In this document: in pieces, positions 34,791-48,272 of the stretch
Position numbering within the stretch: the stretch's first letter is position 1
How the letters are laid out: every line of letters starts with the position of its first letter
NCBI RefSeq assembly: GCF_006171285.1
Contig: NZ_CP040889.1
Span: forward strand, 1,116,001 to 1,180,000
Direction of reading: 5' to 3'
Length of the DNA stretch: 64,000 nt
From: Leclercia adecarboxylata
GTDB taxonomy: Bacteria; Pseudomonadota; Gammaproteobacteria; Enterobacterales; Enterobacteriaceae
Made by a program: the position numbers and the translations under genes
The notes under the pieces: generated by a model
Told to the model about the DNA's origin: nothing
Seen by the model: the letters and a program-made list of their open reading frames with translations, nothing else
The model's database searches: none

Positions 34791-35504
34791 TTATTTACCG
34801 CCAAACTGTTTCTGGTGCGCGTCGAGGAACTCTTTCATCTCTTTCGGCCCCTGGTAGCCCGGCACGACGTAGCCGTTGCTCAGCACGATTGCTGGCGTAC
34901 CGGTCACGCCAAACTGCACGCCCAGCGCGTAGTGATTAGCAATGTCGATATCACAGGAGGCAGGCTGAACGCCTTTGCCGCTCATCGCGTCATCAAAGGC
35001 TTTGTTGCGATCTTTCGCACACCAGATGGCCTTCATATCCTGCTCAGGCTGGCTCTGCACGCCCGCACGCGGGAAGGCGAGATAACGCACGGTGATCCCC
35101 AGCGCGTTGTAATCTTTCATCTCTTCATGCAGCTTGTGGCAGTAGCCGCAGGTGATGTCTGTAAACACGGTAATGACATGTTTTTCCTGCGCCGCTTTGT
35201 AGACGATCATCTCTTTTTCCAGCGCGTTCAGGTTTTTCATCAGCATCTGGTTAGTCACGTTGACCGGCTGCGCGCCGCTCACGTCGTACAGCGGCCCCTG
35301 GATAAAGTGCTTACCGTCTTCGGTTACATATAGCACGCCGCTGTTGGTCAGCACCGTTTTCATACCGGCTACGGGCGCAGGTTGAATTTCACTACTGGTG
35401 ACGCCGAGCTTCGCCAGAGACTGTTTGATGGCCGCATCGTCAGCATGCGCCAGACCGGTTAAAGATGCTGCCAGCAGAGAGAACAGCACTAAAGACTTTT
35501 TCAT
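34791..35504 (-). CDS. dsbC: thiol:disulfide isomerase DsbC
   Basis: A 237-residue periplasmic protein with signal peptide ending LAHA. The N-terminal dimerisation domain is followed by a thioredoxin domain with the active-site FTDITCGYCHKLHEE. It reshuffles wrong disulphides in the periplasm and is kept reduced by DsbD. It lies between xerD and recJ in the usual order. Confidence 0.97.
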   Translation of the reverse strand: MKKSLVLFSLLAASLTGLAHADDAAIKQSLAKLGVTSSEIQPAPVAGMKTVLTNSGVLYVTEDGKHFIQGPLYDVSGAQPVNVTNQMLMKNLNALEKEMIVYKAAQEKHVITVFTDITCGYCHKLHEEMKDYNALGITVRYLAFPRAGVQSQPEQDMKAIWCAKDRNKAFDDAMSGKGVQPASCDIDIANHYALGVQFGVTGTPAIVLSNGYVVPGYQGPKEMKEFLDAHQKQFGGK

Positions 35505-35529
35505 ATGGGTTCCTGTTACAAGTCATCAC

Positions 35530-36426
35530 TCACGCGCGTGGGTGATGCTGTTGGTGTAGCTGCCGCAGGCGTTCCGTCGCGACATGCGTGTAGATTTGCG
35601 TCGTTGAGAGGTCACTGTGACCAAGCAGCATCTGGACCACGCGCAGATCGGCGCCATGGTTCAGTAGATGGGTCGCAAAAGCGTGACGCAGAACGTGCGG
35701 CGAAAGTTTTTCACTGTCGATACCTGCCAGTGTGGCGTAATGTTTGATGCGATGCCAGAAGGTCTGACGCGTCATTTGCTGCGCACGCTGGCTGGGAAAC
35801 AGCACGTCAATGGAGACACCGTTCAGCAACCACGGACGGCCATGCTGAAGATAGTTCTCCAGCCAGTAAACCGCCTCTTCGCCCAGCGGCACCAGACGTT
35901 CTTTATTGCCTTTACCGATCACCCGCACCACGCCCTGGCGCAGGCTGATATCGCTCATCGTCAGCCCCACCAGTTCAGACACGCGCAATCCTGTGGCGTA
36001 CAGCACTTCAAGCATCGCTTTATCGCGTAACTCCAGCGGTTGGTCAACCACCGGCGACTGTAATAATCTCTCAACTTGTGCTTCGCTGAGATCTTTTGGC
36101 AGACGCTGAGGCAATTTTGGCGACGCCAGCGCCGCGCTGGGATCGTCGGAGCGTAATTTCTCGCGATACAGGTGCTGAAACAGACGCCGCATGGCGCTTA
36201 ACAGCCGTGCGGAGCTGGTGGCTTTATATCCCCCCTCCATTCGCTCGGCAAGCAGGGCCTGCAAATCGTCGCTTTGCGCCGTGGCAAGAGAGAGGCCGCG
36301 ATGGTGTAACCATGCCACCAGCATAGCCAGATCGCGTCGGTAGGCGCTAAGGGTATTCTCGGCAAGATTCTTCTCCAGCCAGAGCGCATCGAGAAACTGT
36401 TCGATGAGTGAGAGATCCTTTTCCAC
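35530..36426 (-). CDS. xerD: site-specific tyrosine recombinase XerD
   Basis: 298 residues from the GTG at 36426, the E. coli length; a longer frame of 10 codons has no ribosome site. Catalytic residues are seen in YATGLRVSELVGL (Arg), HVLRHAFATHLLNHG (His, Arg) and MLLGHSDLSTTQIYTHV (His, Tyr). With XerC it resolves chromosome dimers at dif under FtsK control. Confidence 0.97.
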   Translation of the reverse strand: MEKDLSLIEQFLDALWLEKNLAENTLSAYRRDLAMLVAWLHHRGLSLATAQSDDLQALLAERMEGGYKATSSARLLSAMRRLFQHLYREKLRSDDPSAALASPKLPQRLPKDLSEAQVERLLQSPVVDQPLELRDKAMLEVLYATGLRVSELVGLTMSDISLRQGVVRVIGKGNKERLVPLGEEAVYWLENYLQHGRPWLLNGVSIDVLFPSQRAQQMTRQTFWHRIKHYATLAGIDSEKLSPHVLRHAFATHLLNHGADLRVVQMLLGHSDLSTTQIYTHVATERLRQLHQQHHPRA

Positions 36427-36526
36427 GTCCGCCTCTTTCGTTCTGCAATGGGGCATTATGCCTGAATGGGTGTTGTTTCTGGTACACTACTCGCAAAGTC
36501 ATAGCAAGTATTGAGACATTTTAGCG

Positions 36527-37048
36527 ATGAATATTGGTCTGTTTTATGGTTCCAGCACCTGCTACACCGAGATGGCCGCAGAGAAAATTCGCGACATTAT
36601 CGGCCCGGAACTGGTCACCCTGCATAACCTTAAAGACGATGCCCCATCGATGATGGAGCAGTATGACGTGCTCATTCTGGGCATCCCGACCTGGGATTTC
36701 GGCGAACTGCAGGAAGGCTGGGAAGCCATCTGGGATCGGCTCGATTCCCTGCAGCTTGAAGGCAAAATCATCGCGCTGTACGGCATGGGCGATCAGCTGG
36801 GCTACGGCGAATGGTTCCTCGATGCGCTGGGTATGCTGCATGACAAGCTGGCACCGAAAGGGGTGACGTTCATCGGTTACTGGCCGACAGAAGGCTATGA
36901 ATTTACCAGTAAGAAACCGATCATCGCCAACGGCCAGCTGTTTGTCGGACTGGCTCTCGATGAAACCAACCAGTACGACCTCAGTGAAGAGCGCCTGCAG
37001 AACTGGTGCGAGCAGATCCTCGGTGAAATGGCGGAGCAGTTCAGTTAA
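36527..37048 (+). CDS. fldB: flavodoxin FldB
   Basis: A 173-residue long-chain flavodoxin, with the FMN phosphate loop [11 protein letters not shown] at residues 7-17 and the tyrosine/trp-containing flavin loops [12 protein letters not shown] and [14 protein letters not shown] small cytoplasmic one-electron carrier; in E. coli it belongs to the SoxRS regulon. It is divergent from xerD (100-base gap) and convergent with cptA. Confidence 0.96.
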   Translation: MNIGLFYGSSTCYTEMAAEKIRDIIGPELVTLHNLKDDAPSMMEQYDVLILGIPTWDFGELQEGWEAIWDRLDSLQLEGKIIALYGMGDQLGYGEWFLDALGMLHDKLAPKGVTFIGYWPTEGYEFTSKKPIIANGQLFVGLALDETNQYDLSEERLQNWCEQILGEMAEQFS

Positions 37049-37052
37049 ACCG

Positions 37053-37466
37053 CTATCGCCCCTGCGTCGGCTGCTGTGAAATCATCCGACGCAGATCCCG
37101 CCACTCCCCTTCTTCCATACTGTCTGCCGCCAGCCATAAATGATGGCAGCGTTGTCCTGCGCCTTTGCGCAAGCGCAGCATCATGCCGGAATTGAGCATC
37201 CACGGCGTGCCGACAATCTCCCATTCGTTGCCCAGCCAGTGCAGCCGGGAATCCATGAACAGTTTGATTTCACCCTGGCGGGCGTTAATGCGCCGCTGGC
37301 TGCGTACGCTATCAAACACCACCAGCGACAGCAGTATCAGCCATAACGGGGTGTAGCTCAGCGGCCACGGCATCAGCAGAATGAAGGCCGCGACCAGGCC
37401 GTGGAGCAGTAGAGACATCCACTGGGAGCGCCACGAGACGCGTAGATCAGATTGCCACAGGACCAC
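37053..37466 (-). CDS. cptA: YgfX/CptA membrane protein
   Basis: A 137-residue protein with two transmembrane helices near the N-terminus ([30 protein letters not shown]) and a C-terminal cytoplasmic domain. E. coli YgfX was proposed as a toxin affecting FtsZ/MreB with SdhE as partner; this is disputed and a role beside SdhE in flavoprotein assembly is as likely. It overlaps the 3' end of sdhE by 20 bases. Confidence 0.93.
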   Translation of the reverse strand: MVLWQSDLRVSWRSQWMSLLLHGLVAAFILLMPWPLSYTPLWLILLSLVVFDSVRSQRRINARQGEIKLFMDSRLHWLGNEWEIVGTPWMLNSGMMLRLRKGAGQRCHHLWLAADSMEEGEWRDLRRMISQQPTQGR

Positions 37467-37713
37467 GTTCCCGATTCCGTGTCTGAATTAAAAGCACCAT
37501 CCGTTGCAGTTCGGTGTCGGCGGGTTCGCCGTGATTCATCAACCAGTTGAATAAGTCAGGATCGTCGTTCTCCAGCAGGCGGATAAAGAGCTGCTTATCC
37601 TCATCGCTCAGGCTGTCATATTCGTATTCGAAGAACGGCATGATGGAGATATCGAGTTCGCGCATGCCGCGACGGCATGCCCAGTGAATGCGGGCTTTGT
37701 TATTAATGTCCAT
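37447..37713 (-). CDS. sdhE: FAD assembly factor SdhE (YgfY)
   Basis: 88 residues from ATG 37713, the exact E. coli length; the five-codon longer frame is not used. The RGxxE motif ([10 protein letters not shown]) that contacts the flavoprotein is present. It promotes covalent FAD attachment to SdhA and FrdA. First gene of the sdhE-cptA unit, AGGAA ribosome site. Confidence 0.96.
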   Translation of the reverse strand: MDINNKARIHWACRRGMRELDISIMPFFEYEYDSLSDEDKQLFIRLLENDDPDLFNWLMNHGEPADTELQRMVLLIQTRNRERGPVAI

Positions 37714-38016
37714 GTCTGGTTCCTGCATAACGTTGAGTTCAGGCAGTGTTCCGTTCGTACCGGCGGCGAAAGGCGCTCTACCGGGATGAAACGGCCTCTA
37801 GTGTAACGTGTTTTTTGCTGTTTCATTACTGGAATATTACGTTCCTGGAGCAGGCTTCCATAAAAAACCACAATAAATAAGCGTGTTCATCTGTTTTGCG
37901 TGGCGTTACGCAGAATAGCCTGAGGGCACGAATAGCCTGTTGAAACCGCTTGCAATGGCGACAGTCTCTTTTACCATTAGGCATTATCAAAGCGTTAAGC
38001 AATTCAGGACATCAAT
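37714..38016. promoter_or_regulatory. divergent promoter region of sdhE and ygfZ
   Basis: 303 bases without a gene. It should hold promoters for both directions; AT-rich boxes around 37810-37880 and 37960-37990 are candidates. No clear operator or RNA is seen. Confidence 0.4.
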
Positions 38017-38997
38017 ATGGCATTTACACCGTTTTCTCCGCGCCAGCCTGTCGCCTCTGCGCGTCTGCCGCTGACGCTTATGACCCTTGATGACTGGGCG
38101 CTGGCGACCCTCGTCGGCGCAGACAGCGAAAAGTACCTGCAAGGCCAGGTGACCGCTGATGTCAGTCAGCTGACCGAACACCAGCACCTGCTGGCGGCGC
38201 ACTGCGATCCGAAAGGCAAGATGTGGAGCAACCTGCGTCTGTTCCGCCGTCAGGACGGTTTCGCCCTTATCGAACGCCGCAGCCTGCGCGACGCACAGCT
38301 CGCCGAACTGAAAAAGTATGCGGTGTTCTCCAAAGTCACCATTGCCCCCGATGACGAACTGGTGCTGCTGGGTGTGGCGGGCTTCCAGGCGCGCGCTGCG
38401 CTGAAAAATCTGTTCAGCGAACTGCCTGATGCAGAAAAACAGGTGACCACCGACGGGGTCACCTCCCTGCTGTGGTTTGAACATCCGGCAGAGCGCTTCT
38501 TGTTGGTGACCGATGTCGCCACCGCCGAGCGCGTGACCCAGGCCCTGCGTGGCGAAGCGCAGTTGAATAACAGTCAGCAGTGGCTGTCGCTGAACATTGA
38601 AGCGGGCATCCCGGTGATCGACGCCGCCAACAGCGGGCAGTTTATTCCCCAGGCGACCAACCTGCAGGCGCTTGGCGGTATCAGCTTTAAAAAAGGCTGC
38701 TACACCGGCCAGGAGATGGTGGCACGCGCGAAGTTCCGCGGCGCCAACAAACGCGCCCTGTGGTATCTGGCGGGTAAAGCCAGCCGCGTACCGGAAGCCG
38801 GTGAAGATCTGGAACTGAAAATGGGTGAAAACTGGCGTCGTACCGGCACCGTGCTGGCTGCCGTTCAGCTCGACGATGGTCGCCTGCTGGTTCAGGCCGT
38901 GATGAATAACGATATGGAGCCCGACAGCGTGTTCCGCGTGCGCGAGGATGTGAACACTCTGAGCATCGAGCCTTTGCCGTATTCGCTGGAAGAGTAA
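38017..38997 (+). CDS. ygfZ: tRNA-modifying / Fe-S assembly protein YgfZ
   Basis: A 326-residue folate-dependent protein of the GcvT-like COG0354 family. The hallmark [17 protein letters not shown], with the cysteine needed for activity, is present at about residue 226-242. YgfZ helps assemble or repair Fe-S enzymes such as MiaB with tetrahydrofolate. It is single and opposite to the sdhE unit, with REP elements after it. Confidence 0.95.
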   Translation: MAFTPFSPRQPVASARLPLTLMTLDDWALATLVGADSEKYLQGQVTADVSQLTEHQHLLAAHCDPKGKMWSNLRLFRRQDGFALIERRSLRDAQLAELKKYAVFSKVTIAPDDELVLLGVAGFQARAALKNLFSELPDAEKQVTTDGVTSLLWFEHPAERFLLVTDVATAERVTQALRGEAQLNNSQQWLSLNIEAGIPVIDAANSGQFIPQATNLQALGGISFKKGCYTGQEMVARAKFRGANKRALWYLAGKASRVPEAGEDLELKMGENWRRTGTVLAAVQLDDGRLLVQAVMNNDMEPDSVFRVREDVNTLSIEPLPYSLEE

Positions 38998-39007
38998 TGC
39001 TGTTAGT

Positions 39008-39077
39008 GCCGGGTAGAGGCTTCGCCTTACCCGGCCTACGGGTTTTGTAGGCCCGTGCAAGCGAAGCGCCGCCGGGC
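39008..39077. repeat. REP pair (BIME) after ygfZ
   Basis: Two REP-type palindromes in opposite orientation (GCCGGGTagaggcttcgccttACCCGGC and a partner ending GCCGCCGGGC) between convergent ygfZ and trhA. Confidence 0.8.
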
Positions 39078-39086
39078 AAAGCGGAA

Positions 39087-39842
<756 letters not shown>

Positions 39843-39911
39843 CTAAAACTTTATTTATTACAATCATAGGCTTGAGTGATTATTTCAGCTAACGTGTGTT
39901 CACATAAAACC

Positions 39912-40223
39912 TCAAAGACATTTAAAATCAATAACATAAAACTGTTGCTGGTCAGGGTAAATTTCTGTAATCACCCCCTTCAGTTCGTCCAGGGTCATGT
40001 TCTCCTGCTGAGCATGATTTTCCGTTAATGTATCAAGGGTTACCGTCGAGGTTGCTGTGACTTCGATGGTGCAAAAATAGCCGTCATCCTCATAGCGACC
40101 TACCCGCAGCACGTCGCCCGCGCTGAAATGTGATTCGCTTTCATCGCGAATGGTGATGGTTTTACGTCCGGCCAGAATGTCATCCTGAAAACGCTGAAAA
40201 AAAGTAATGTCGTTTGGCTGCAT
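39912..40223 (-). CDS. yqfB: N4-acetylcytidine amidohydrolase (ASCH domain) YqfB
   Basis: 103 residues from ATG 40223, the E. coli length; the longer upstream frame overlaps the regulator and is not needed. The ASCH fold keeps the proposed catalytic Lys21, Thr24 ([10 protein letters not shown]) and Glu74. It hydrolyses N4-acetylcytidine to cytidine and acetate. It is divergent from the RpiR regulator with only about 50 bases between starts. Confidence 0.95.
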   Translation of the reverse strand: MQPNDITFFQRFQDDILAGRKTITIRDESESHFSAGDVLRVGRYEDDGYFCTIEVTATSTVTLDTLTENHAQQENMTLDELKGVITEIYPDQQQFYVIDFKCL

Positions 40224-40275
40224 GTTATTATTTCCTGAAGATGAAGTCTGATGAGTGAGTTTAGCCACTGTGAGC

Positions 40276-41007
40276 ATGTTCTCCCATTCCGCCATTGCCA
40301 GTCTCAATAATCTGGAGATGATGGTCTACAACACCGTCATCAAAAACCGCGATCGGGTGATGTACATGACCATACGCGAACTGGCGGATGCGGCGGGGGT
40401 GTCCACCACCACCGTGCTGCGCTTTTGCCGCAAGCTGAACTGCGATGGCTACTCTGAATTCCGCGTGCGGTTTAAATTATATCTTGAGCAGAACGAACCG
40501 CAGCAGGCTAATTTTGGCGCCAGCGAGATTATCAGTTTTTTCAAGAGCGTAAATAACGACGAATTTGACGCGCTATTAAATGAAGCGGTGGAAATTATAT
40601 TATCCTCCGAGCGTATTATCTTTGTCGGGGCAGGTACGTCCGGCTCGCTGGCGAAATATGGCGCGCGTTTCTTTTCCAATATTGGAAAATTCAGCAACCA
40701 TATCGACGATCCTTATTTCCCGGTCACTAATGATATGGCGAAAAACGCGCTGGCTATTGTGCTCTCGGTCTCGGGCGAAACCGAAGAGATCCTGCGCTTC
40801 GCCAGCCAGTTCAGTCTGCATCACTGCAAGGTGCTCTCTATCACCAGCCACGAGCACTCGCGTCTGGCTAAATTAGCGGATTTCAATCTCTCCTGGCACG
40901 TGCCGCAAACGCGTATTGGCGGCGTGTACGATATTACCACCCAAATTCCGGTCGTTTATATTCTCGAATCGCTGGGACGTAAACTGGCGAAGAAATTAAC
41001 AGAATAA
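40276..41007 (+). CDS. RpiR/MurR-family transcriptional regulator
   Basis: A 243-residue protein if the ATG at 40276 is used; a GTG at 40255 gives seven more residues. The N-terminal HTH_6 domain shows [22 protein letters not shown] and the C-terminal SIS domain [17 protein letters not shown] and [12 protein letters not shown], which bind sugar phosphates. It is absent from this place in E. coli K-12. It lies 114 bases before bglA in the same direction, so it probably senses a phosphorylated beta-glucoside or sugar phosphate and controls bglA. Confidence 0.9.
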   Translation: MFSHSAIASLNNLEMMVYNTVIKNRDRVMYMTIRELADAAGVSTTTVLRFCRKLNCDGYSEFRVRFKLYLEQNEPQQANFGASEIISFFKSVNNDEFDALLNEAVEIILSSERIIFVGAGTSGSLAKYGARFFSNIGKFSNHIDDPYFPVTNDMAKNALAIVLSVSGETEEILRFASQFSLHHCKVLSITSHEHSRLAKLADFNLSWHVPQTRIGGVYDITTQIPVVYILESLGRKLAKKLTE

Positions 41008-41106
41008 AACACCCTGTTTTTTCGGTGTGACAAATTACAATTCCGGCGAATTGTTATATCGTGACTTTTTATTTCCCTTTGTTAGACTCAAAAACAATAG
41101 CAATAA

Positions 41107-42555
<1,449 letters not shown>

Positions 42556-42561
42556 GGTTTT

Positions 42562-42630
42562 GCCCGGTGGCGCTGCGCTTACCGGGCCTACGATTCAGGT
42601 AGGCCGGGTAAGGCGAAGCCGCCACCCGGC
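42562..42630. repeat. REP pair between bglA and ygfF
   Basis: Two inverted REP units (CCCGGTGGCGCTGCGCTTACCGGG and a following copy ending CCACCCGGC) in the convergent gap. Confidence 0.8.
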
Positions 42631-42632
42631 AT

Positions 42633-43376
42633 TTATTTCCCGCCCGCTAACTCAATAAAACTCCCCGTCACGTACGAGGCTTTCTCGCTCAGCAGCCAGA
42701 CAATCGCCTGCGCCACCTCTTCCGGCTGACCGCCGCGCTGCATCGGCAGCATCGACTTCACCCGATCCACGCGCCCGGGTTCACCGCCGGAGGCATGAAT
42801 TTCGGTATAAATCAGCCCCGGACGTACGCAGTTCACGCGGATACCCTGCGCCGCCACTTCCAGCGACAGCCCGGTCGTGAGGGAGTCCACGGCCCCTTTC
42901 GATGCCGCATAATCCACATATTCCCCCGGCGCGCCGAGTCGCGAGGCCGCAGACGACACATTGACGATCGCCCCGCCTTTCCCGCCGTGCTTGAGCGCCA
43001 TGCGTTTCACCGCTTCACGACAGCAGAGGAAATACCCGGTCACGTTGGTGGCCAGCACGCGGTTAATCCGCTCGGCGGAGAGATTTTCGATGGTGCTCTG
43101 CTCGAACAGAATACCGGCGTTGTTGACCAGGGCGGTAAGGGGCTCGCCTTCGCGGTCGAGGCTTTCGAACATGGCCATAACCTGGGCCTCGTCGCTGATG
43201 TCCGCGCGCAGGGCAAAGGCCTTGCCGCCCTCTTCGACAATCTGATTGATCACATCGGTGGCGGCTTTGATGTTGTGGTGATAATTCACCGCTACGGTGT
43301 AGCCTTCACGTGCCAGTTGAAGCGCCGTCGCTTTGCCGATCCCGCGGCTGGCGCCGGTTACTAATGCTATTGCCAT
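42633..43376 (-). CDS. ygfF: SDR family oxidoreductase YgfF
   Basis: A 247-residue classical short-chain dehydrogenase: cofactor motif VTGASRGIGKATAL, NNAG at about residue 89, the Ser in NVSSAASRLG, the YDYAASK (YxxxK) catalytic pair. The arginine after the first strand region and NYHHN suggest NADP(H). The substrate is unknown; E. coli YgfF is reported as glucose dehydrogenase-like with low certainty. Confidence 0.93.
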   Translation of the reverse strand: MAIALVTGASRGIGKATALQLAREGYTVAVNYHHNIKAATDVINQIVEEGGKAFALRADISDEAQVMAMFESLDREGEPLTALVNNAGILFEQSTIENLSAERINRVLATNVTGYFLCCREAVKRMALKHGGKGGAIVNVSSAASRLGAPGEYVDYAASKGAVDSLTTGLSLEVAAQGIRVNCVRPGLIYTEIHASGGEPGRVDRVKSMLPMQRGGQPEEVAQAIVWLLSEKASYVTGSFIELAGGK

Positions 43377-43398
43377 CTACAACCTCCGGATAAAAAAA

Positions 43399-43430
43399 GC
43401 CGGGTGACGCTTGCGCTTACCCGGCCTAGA
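43399..43430. repeat. REP element between gcvP and ygfF
   Basis: One REP palindrome, GCCGGGT...ACCCGGC with a 15-base centre, preceded by As. On the minus strand it is followed by a T-run and so can end gcvP transcription. Confidence 0.8.
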
Positions 43431-43443
43431 GTATGGCGGAGAG

Positions 43444-46317
43444 TTACTGGTATTCGCTCATCGGCACGCAGGAGCAGAACAGGTTACGGTCGCCGTAGAC
43501 GTCATCAAGACGCTTCACGGTCGGCCAGTACTTGTTAGCAACGCCTGCCGGGAAGACCGCCAGCTCGCGGGAGTAACCGTGATTCCACTCAGCCACCAGC
43601 TCGTGCTGGGTGTGTGGAGCGTTCACCAGCGGGTTATCTTCCAGCGTCCATTCGCCATCCTGAACGCGATCGATCTCCATGCGGATCGCCAGCATCGCGT
43701 CGATAAAGCGGTCCAGTTCGGCTTTGCTTTCGGACTCGGTTGGTTCCACCATCAGCGTACCTGCAACAGGGAACGACATGGTCGGGGCGTGGAAGCCGTA
43801 GTCGATCAGACGTTTGGCAATGTCCAGCTCGCTGATGCCGGTCTGCTCTTTCAGCGGACGAATATCGAGAATACATTCGTGCGCCACGCGACCGTCACGG
43901 CCGGTATAGAGTATCGGATAGGCAGACTTCAGACGCGTAGCGATATAGTTGGCGTTCAGGATCGCCACCTGGCTTGCCTGCTTCAGCCCTTCTGCGCCCA
44001 TCATGCGGATATACATCCAGCTGATTGGCAGAATGGACGCGCTACCGAACGGTGCCGCAGAGACCGCGCCCTGACGGGTGAGCATGCCTTCGATCTGCAC
44101 CACGCTGTGACCCGGTACGAACGGTGCCAGGTGCGCTTTCACGCCGATTGGACCCATGCCCGGGCCGCCACCGCCGTGCGGGATGCAGAAGGTTTTGTGC
44201 AGGTTCAGGTGCGACACGTCCGCGCCGATAAAGCCTGGGGTGGTGATGCCCACCTGGGCGTTCATGTTGGCGCCATCGAGGTAAACCTGGCCGCCATACT
44301 GATGCACGATCTCGCACACTTCACGGATGGTCTCTTCATACACGCCGTGGGTGGACGGATAGGTGACCATGATGCAGGAGAGCTTATCGCCGGTCTGTTC
44401 CGCTTTCGCACGCAGGTCGGCCAGGTCGATGTTACCGTTCTTATCGCAGGCCACAACCACCACTTCCATCCCTGCCATCTGGGCCGATGCCGGGTTGGTG
44501 CCGTGGGCAGAACTTGGGATCAGGCAGATATCGCGATGGCCTTCGTTGCGGCTCTCGTGGTAGTGGCGGATGGCCAGCAGGCCCGCGTATTCACCCTGTG
44601 CGCCGGAGTTTGGCTGCATGCAGAGTGCGTCATAGCCGGTCAGTTTTACCAGCCAGTCTGAGAGCTGGTTGATCATCTGATGATAACCTTCCGCCTGTTC
44701 AGCCGGGCAGAACGGGTGCAGCTCAGCGAATTCCGGCCAGGTGATGGGGATCATCTCGGCGGCGGCGTTCAGCTTCATGGTGCAGGACCCCAGCGGGATC
44801 ATCGCCTGGTTCAGGGCCAGATCTTTACGCTCCAGGGAGTGCATATAGCGCATCATCTCGGTTTCGCTATGGTAGCGGTTAAAGACCGGATGGGTCAGGA
44901 TCGCATCGTCACGCAGCATGCTCTGCTGGATGGAGCGGCTGTCGTGCGCCACCTCTTTATCAAGCGCGTCCACATTCAGGCCGTGGTCGTCACCCAGCAG
45001 GACGTTGAACAGCACCTGCACATCGTCACGGGTGGTGGTTTCATCCAGGGTGATGCTGACCGCATTCAGGATGTCGCTGCGCAGGTTGATCTCAGCTGCT
45101 TCAGCGCGTGCCAGCACGGTCGCTTTGTCGGCCACTTCAACGCACAGGGTGTCGAAGAAGTGCGCATGACGCAGTTTTTGACCTTTCTGCTGCAGGCCGC
45201 AGGCCAGAATATCGGCCAGGCGATGAATACGGCCGGCGATACGCTTCAGGCCAGCCGGGCCATGATAGACGGCATACAGGCTGGCGATGTTGGCCAGCAG
45301 TACCTGAGAGGTACAGATATTGGAGTTCGCTTTCTCACGGCGGATGTGCTGCTCGCGAGTCTGCATCGCCATGCGCAGGGCGGTGTTACCGGCCGCATCT
45401 TTCGATACGCCGATAATACGACCTGGCATGGAGCGCTTGAATTCATCTTTTGCGGCGAAGAAGGCCGCGTGTGGACCGCCGTAACCCATCGGCACGCCGA
45501 AGCGCTGCGCAGAGCCGAAGACGATGTCCGCACCCTGTTTACCCGGGGCGGTTAACAGCACCAGCGCCATGAAATCGGCCGCCACGCTGACGACAACTTT
45601 GCGCGCTTTCAGCCCGGCAATCAGCGTACTGTAGTCATGCACTTCACCGGTGGTGCCAACCTGCTGCAACAGCACGCCGAACACATCCTGGTGATCCAGC
45701 ACTTTATCGGCATCATCAACAATCACCTCAAAGCCAAACGTCTCTGCACGGGTACGCACCACGTCCAGGGTTTGCGGGTGAACGTCGGCCGCGACGAAGA
45801 AGCGGTTTGCGCCTTTCAGCTTGCTGACGCGTTTTGCCATGGCCATGGCTTCTGCAGCGGCGGTGGCTTCATCCAGCAGCGAAGCCGAGGCGATGTCGAG
45901 ACCGGTCAGATCCAGCGTGACCTGCTGGAAATTGAGCAGCGCTTCCAGACGCCCCTGAGACACTTCCGGCTGATAAGGGGTATAGGCTGTGTACCAGCCC
46001 GGGTTTTCCAGCATGTTACGCAGGATCACCGGCGGTAACTGCACGTTGGTGTAGCCCATGCCAATGTAAGACTTAAAGCGCTTGTTCAGGCTGGCAATGC
46101 CTTTCAGTTCCGCCAGCGCGGCGTATTCAGTGGTCGATTCCCCCACCTGCGGCGGCGTGGCGAGCTGAATATCCTTTGGCACAATCTGGCCGATCAAGGC
46201 GTTGAGCGAATCCGCGCCAACCGTCTTCAGCATCTCCTGCTGTTGCTGAGCATCCGGCCCAATGTGACGTTCAATGAAGGCGCCACGGTTTTCAAGCTGG
46301 CTTAAAGTCTGTGTCAT
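43444..46317 (-). CDS. gcvP: glycine dehydrogenase (decarboxylating), P-protein
   Basis: A 957-residue homolog of E. coli GcvP, equal length. The N- and C-terminal halves are duplicated PLP-folds; the PLP lysine lies in [16 protein letters not shown] (about residue 706). It decarboxylates glycine and passes the methylamine to lipoyl-GcvH. It is third in the gcvT-gcvH-gcvP operon, with a REP in the gap after gcvH. Confidence 0.97.
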   Translation of the reverse strand: MTQTLSQLENRGAFIERHIGPDAQQQQEMLKTVGADSLNALIGQIVPKDIQLATPPQVGESTTEYAALAELKGIASLNKRFKSYIGMGYTNVQLPPVILRNMLENPGWYTAYTPYQPEVSQGRLEALLNFQQVTLDLTGLDIASASLLDEATAAAEAMAMAKRVSKLKGANRFFVAADVHPQTLDVVRTRAETFGFEVIVDDADKVLDHQDVFGVLLQQVGTTGEVHDYSTLIAGLKARKVVVSVAADFMALVLLTAPGKQGADIVFGSAQRFGVPMGYGGPHAAFFAAKDEFKRSMPGRIIGVSKDAAGNTALRMAMQTREQHIRREKANSNICTSQVLLANIASLYAVYHGPAGLKRIAGRIHRLADILACGLQQKGQKLRHAHFFDTLCVEVADKATVLARAEAAEINLRSDILNAVSITLDETTTRDDVQVLFNVLLGDDHGLNVDALDKEVAHDSRSIQQSMLRDDAILTHPVFNRYHSETEMMRYMHSLERKDLALNQAMIPLGSCTMKLNAAAEMIPITWPEFAELHPFCPAEQAEGYHQMINQLSDWLVKLTGYDALCMQPNSGAQGEYAGLLAIRHYHESRNEGHRDICLIPSSAHGTNPASAQMAGMEVVVVACDKNGNIDLADLRAKAEQTGDKLSCIMVTYPSTHGVYEETIREVCEIVHQYGGQVYLDGANMNAQVGITTPGFIGADVSHLNLHKTFCIPHGGGGPGMGPIGVKAHLAPFVPGHSVVQIEGMLTRQGAVSAAPFGSASILPISWMYIRMMGAEGLKQASQVAILNANYIATRLKSAYPILYTGRDGRVAHECILDIRPLKEQTGISELDIAKRLIDYGFHAPTMSFPVAGTLMVEPTESESKAELDRFIDAMLAIRMEIDRVQDGEWTLEDNPLVNAPHTQHELVAEWNHGYSRELAVFPAGVANKYWPTVKRLDDVYGDRNLFCSCVPMSEYQ

Positions 46318-46370
46318 GAGCGATGGTTCCTGAAACGTGCAGTGAATCGTAGTTGTCTGTAACTCTGTTA

Positions 46371-46430
46371 CCCGGTGGCGCTAACGCTTACCGGGCCTAC
46401 GTTGTCTCGCCTCTCCCTGAATGGGAGAGG
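46371..46430. repeat. REP and second palindrome between gcvH and gcvP
   Basis: A REP unit (CCCGGTGGC...TTACCGGG, 46371-46400) followed by CCTCTCCC/GGGAGAGG (about 46410-46430). Such elements inside operons can stabilise the upstream gcvTH message over gcvP. Confidence 0.7.
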
Positions 46431-46440
46431 GAGAAAACGC

Positions 46441-46830
46441 TTATTCGTCTTCTAACAGTGCTTCATAGGCTGTTGCATCCAGCAGGGCGGCAACTTCCGC
46501 TTCGTCGCTGGCTTTGATTTTGAAGATCCAGCCTTCGCCGTAAGGCTCGCTGTTGACCAGCTCCGGTGAGTCGCTCAGCGCGTCGTTAACCGCCACGATT
46601 TCGCCGCCGACCGGAGCATAGATGTCAGATGCCGCTTTTACGGACTCGGCTACCGCGCAGTCGTCGCCTGCGGTGACGGTCGCGCCCACTTCCGGCAGAT
46701 CCACAAAGACCATGTCACCTAACAGCTCCTGAGCATGTTCGGTGATCCCAACGGTATAAGTGCCGTCGGCTTCTTTGCGCAGCCACTCATGTTCTTTGCT
46801 GTATTTCAGTTCTGCTGGCACATTGCTCAT
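46441..46830 (-). CDS. gcvH: glycine cleavage system H protein
   Basis: A 129-residue lipoyl carrier, with the lipoylated lysine in [12 protein letters not shown] (residue 65). It shuttles the aminomethyl and dihydrolipoyl states between GcvP, GcvT and Lpd. It lies 23 bases after gcvT and has an AGGAG ribosome site. Confidence 0.97.
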   Translation of the reverse strand: MSNVPAELKYSKEHEWLRKEADGTYTVGITEHAQELLGDMVFVDLPEVGATVTAGDDCAVAESVKAASDIYAPVGGEIVAVNDALSDSPELVNSEPYGEGWIFKIKASDEAEVAALLDATAYEALLEDE

Positions 46831-46853
46831 TGAATTTCTCCTGATAAAAATAA

Positions 46854-47948
46854 TTAGGCGACCGGTTTACCGGCGCGAACAAAAATCGGTTTGGTCACGC
46901 GGACCGGCATTTCGCGGTTGCGGATCTGCACCACGGCAGTCTCGCCAATGCCCGCCGGAACACGCGCCAGAGCAATACTGTAACCCAGCGTCGGAGAGAA
47001 GGTGCCGCTGGTGATAATGCCTTCGCAGTGGTTGCCGTTCGCATCGGTGAAACGTACCGGCAGCTCGCCGCGCAGGACGCCTTTTTCGGTCATCACCAGG
47101 CCAACCAGCTGTTCGGTGCCCTTCTCGCGCTGCATTTCCAGCGCTTCACGGCCGATAAAGTCGCGATCGGCAGGTTCCCAGGCGATGGTCCAGCCCATGT
47201 TGGCCGCCAGCGGAGAGACGCCTTCGTCCATCTCCTGACCGTATAAATTCATACCGGCTTCCAGACGCAGCGTATCGCGCGCGCCGAGCCCCGCCGGTTT
47301 AACGCCCGCTTCCACCAGCGCACGCCAGAAATCGGCCGCTTTTTCGTTCGGCATCGCAATTTCATAGCCCGCTTCACCGGTGTAGCCGGTGGTCGCCACA
47401 AACAGATCGCCCGTCTGCACGCCAAAGAACGGCTTCATGCCTTCGGTGGCTTGACGCTGCTCATCGCTGAACAGGGAGGCCGCTTTTGCCTGCGCATTTG
47501 GACCCTGCACCGCGATCAGCGACAGATCGTCACGCACGGTGATGTCGATGGCGTAGGGTTCTGCGTGTTGGGTGATCCAGGAGAGGTCTTTTTCGCGGGT
47601 GGCGGAGTTGACAACGAGGCGGAAGAAATCATCAGAGAGGTAATAGACAATCAGGTCGTCAATCACGCCGCCGGAGGCATTCAGCATGCCGGAGTAGAGC
47701 GCTTTACCCGGCTTCGTGAGCTTAGCCACGTCGTTTGCCAGCAGATAGCGTAAAAACTCCCGGGTGCGGCTGCCGTGGAGATCGACAATGGTCATGTGAG
47801 AGACGTCGAACATACCGGCATCGGTGCGCACCGCATGATGCTCATCAATCTGCGAACCATAATGCAGCGGCATCATCCAGCCATGGAAATCGACCATGCG
47901 TGCACCGCACAGGGTGTGTTGTTCGTACAAAGGCGTCTGTTGAGCCAT
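46854..47948 (-). CDS. gcvT: aminomethyltransferase, T-protein
   Basis: A 364-residue folate-dependent enzyme, same length as E. coli GcvT. It moves the aminomethyl from GcvH to tetrahydrofolate giving 5,10-methylene-THF and ammonia. The catalytic aspartate lies in [13 protein letters not shown] and the folate loop in [12 protein letters not shown]. First gene of the operon; the 428-base region before it has GcvA-type sites. Confidence 0.97.
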   Translation of the reverse strand: MAQQTPLYEQHTLCGARMVDFHGWMMPLHYGSQIDEHHAVRTDAGMFDVSHMTIVDLHGSRTREFLRYLLANDVAKLTKPGKALYSGMLNASGGVIDDLIVYYLSDDFFRLVVNSATREKDLSWITQHAEPYAIDITVRDDLSLIAVQGPNAQAKAASLFSDEQRQATEGMKPFFGVQTGDLFVATTGYTGEAGYEIAMPNEKAADFWRALVEAGVKPAGLGARDTLRLEAGMNLYGQEMDEGVSPLAANMGWTIAWEPADRDFIGREALEMQREKGTEQLVGLVMTEKGVLRGELPVRFTDANGNHCEGIITSGTFSPTLGYSIALARVPAGIGETAVVQIRNREMPVRVTKPIFVRAGKPVA

Positions 47949-48272
47949 CTTATCCTCGTTGAATGAGCAGGGCTGTCTTGCGTTTCAAGGTGAAAAAATC
48001 ACCACAAAACCCGGCATCGGCATCGCTCCCGGACGCCGACGCAAACGTTCTCTTTCCTCTGAACTTACCACCGAAAAGGGTGGTTAACCATAAGGTAAAA
48101 TGGGTCATCACATTAGCTTATGGTCAAAAAAGCCAACAAAGCGTACAGAGTTATTCACTATAAAGATGCGAAACGCCCCGCACAAAAGCAAAGTCAACAG
48201 CCTGGAGTTGAGCACAGGATGATATTTACTGCGGAAAAACGCGCGGAATTTCCGTAACATAAAAACAGCCAG

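Noticed and set aside
43411..44661. Long plus-strand open frame of 416 codons opposite gcvP
   Set aside because: It is the mirror of a highly conserved GC-rich gene, rich in His, Arg and Gln with no domain and no ribosome site. The same applies to open frames opposite lysS, prfB, serA, fbaA and epd.
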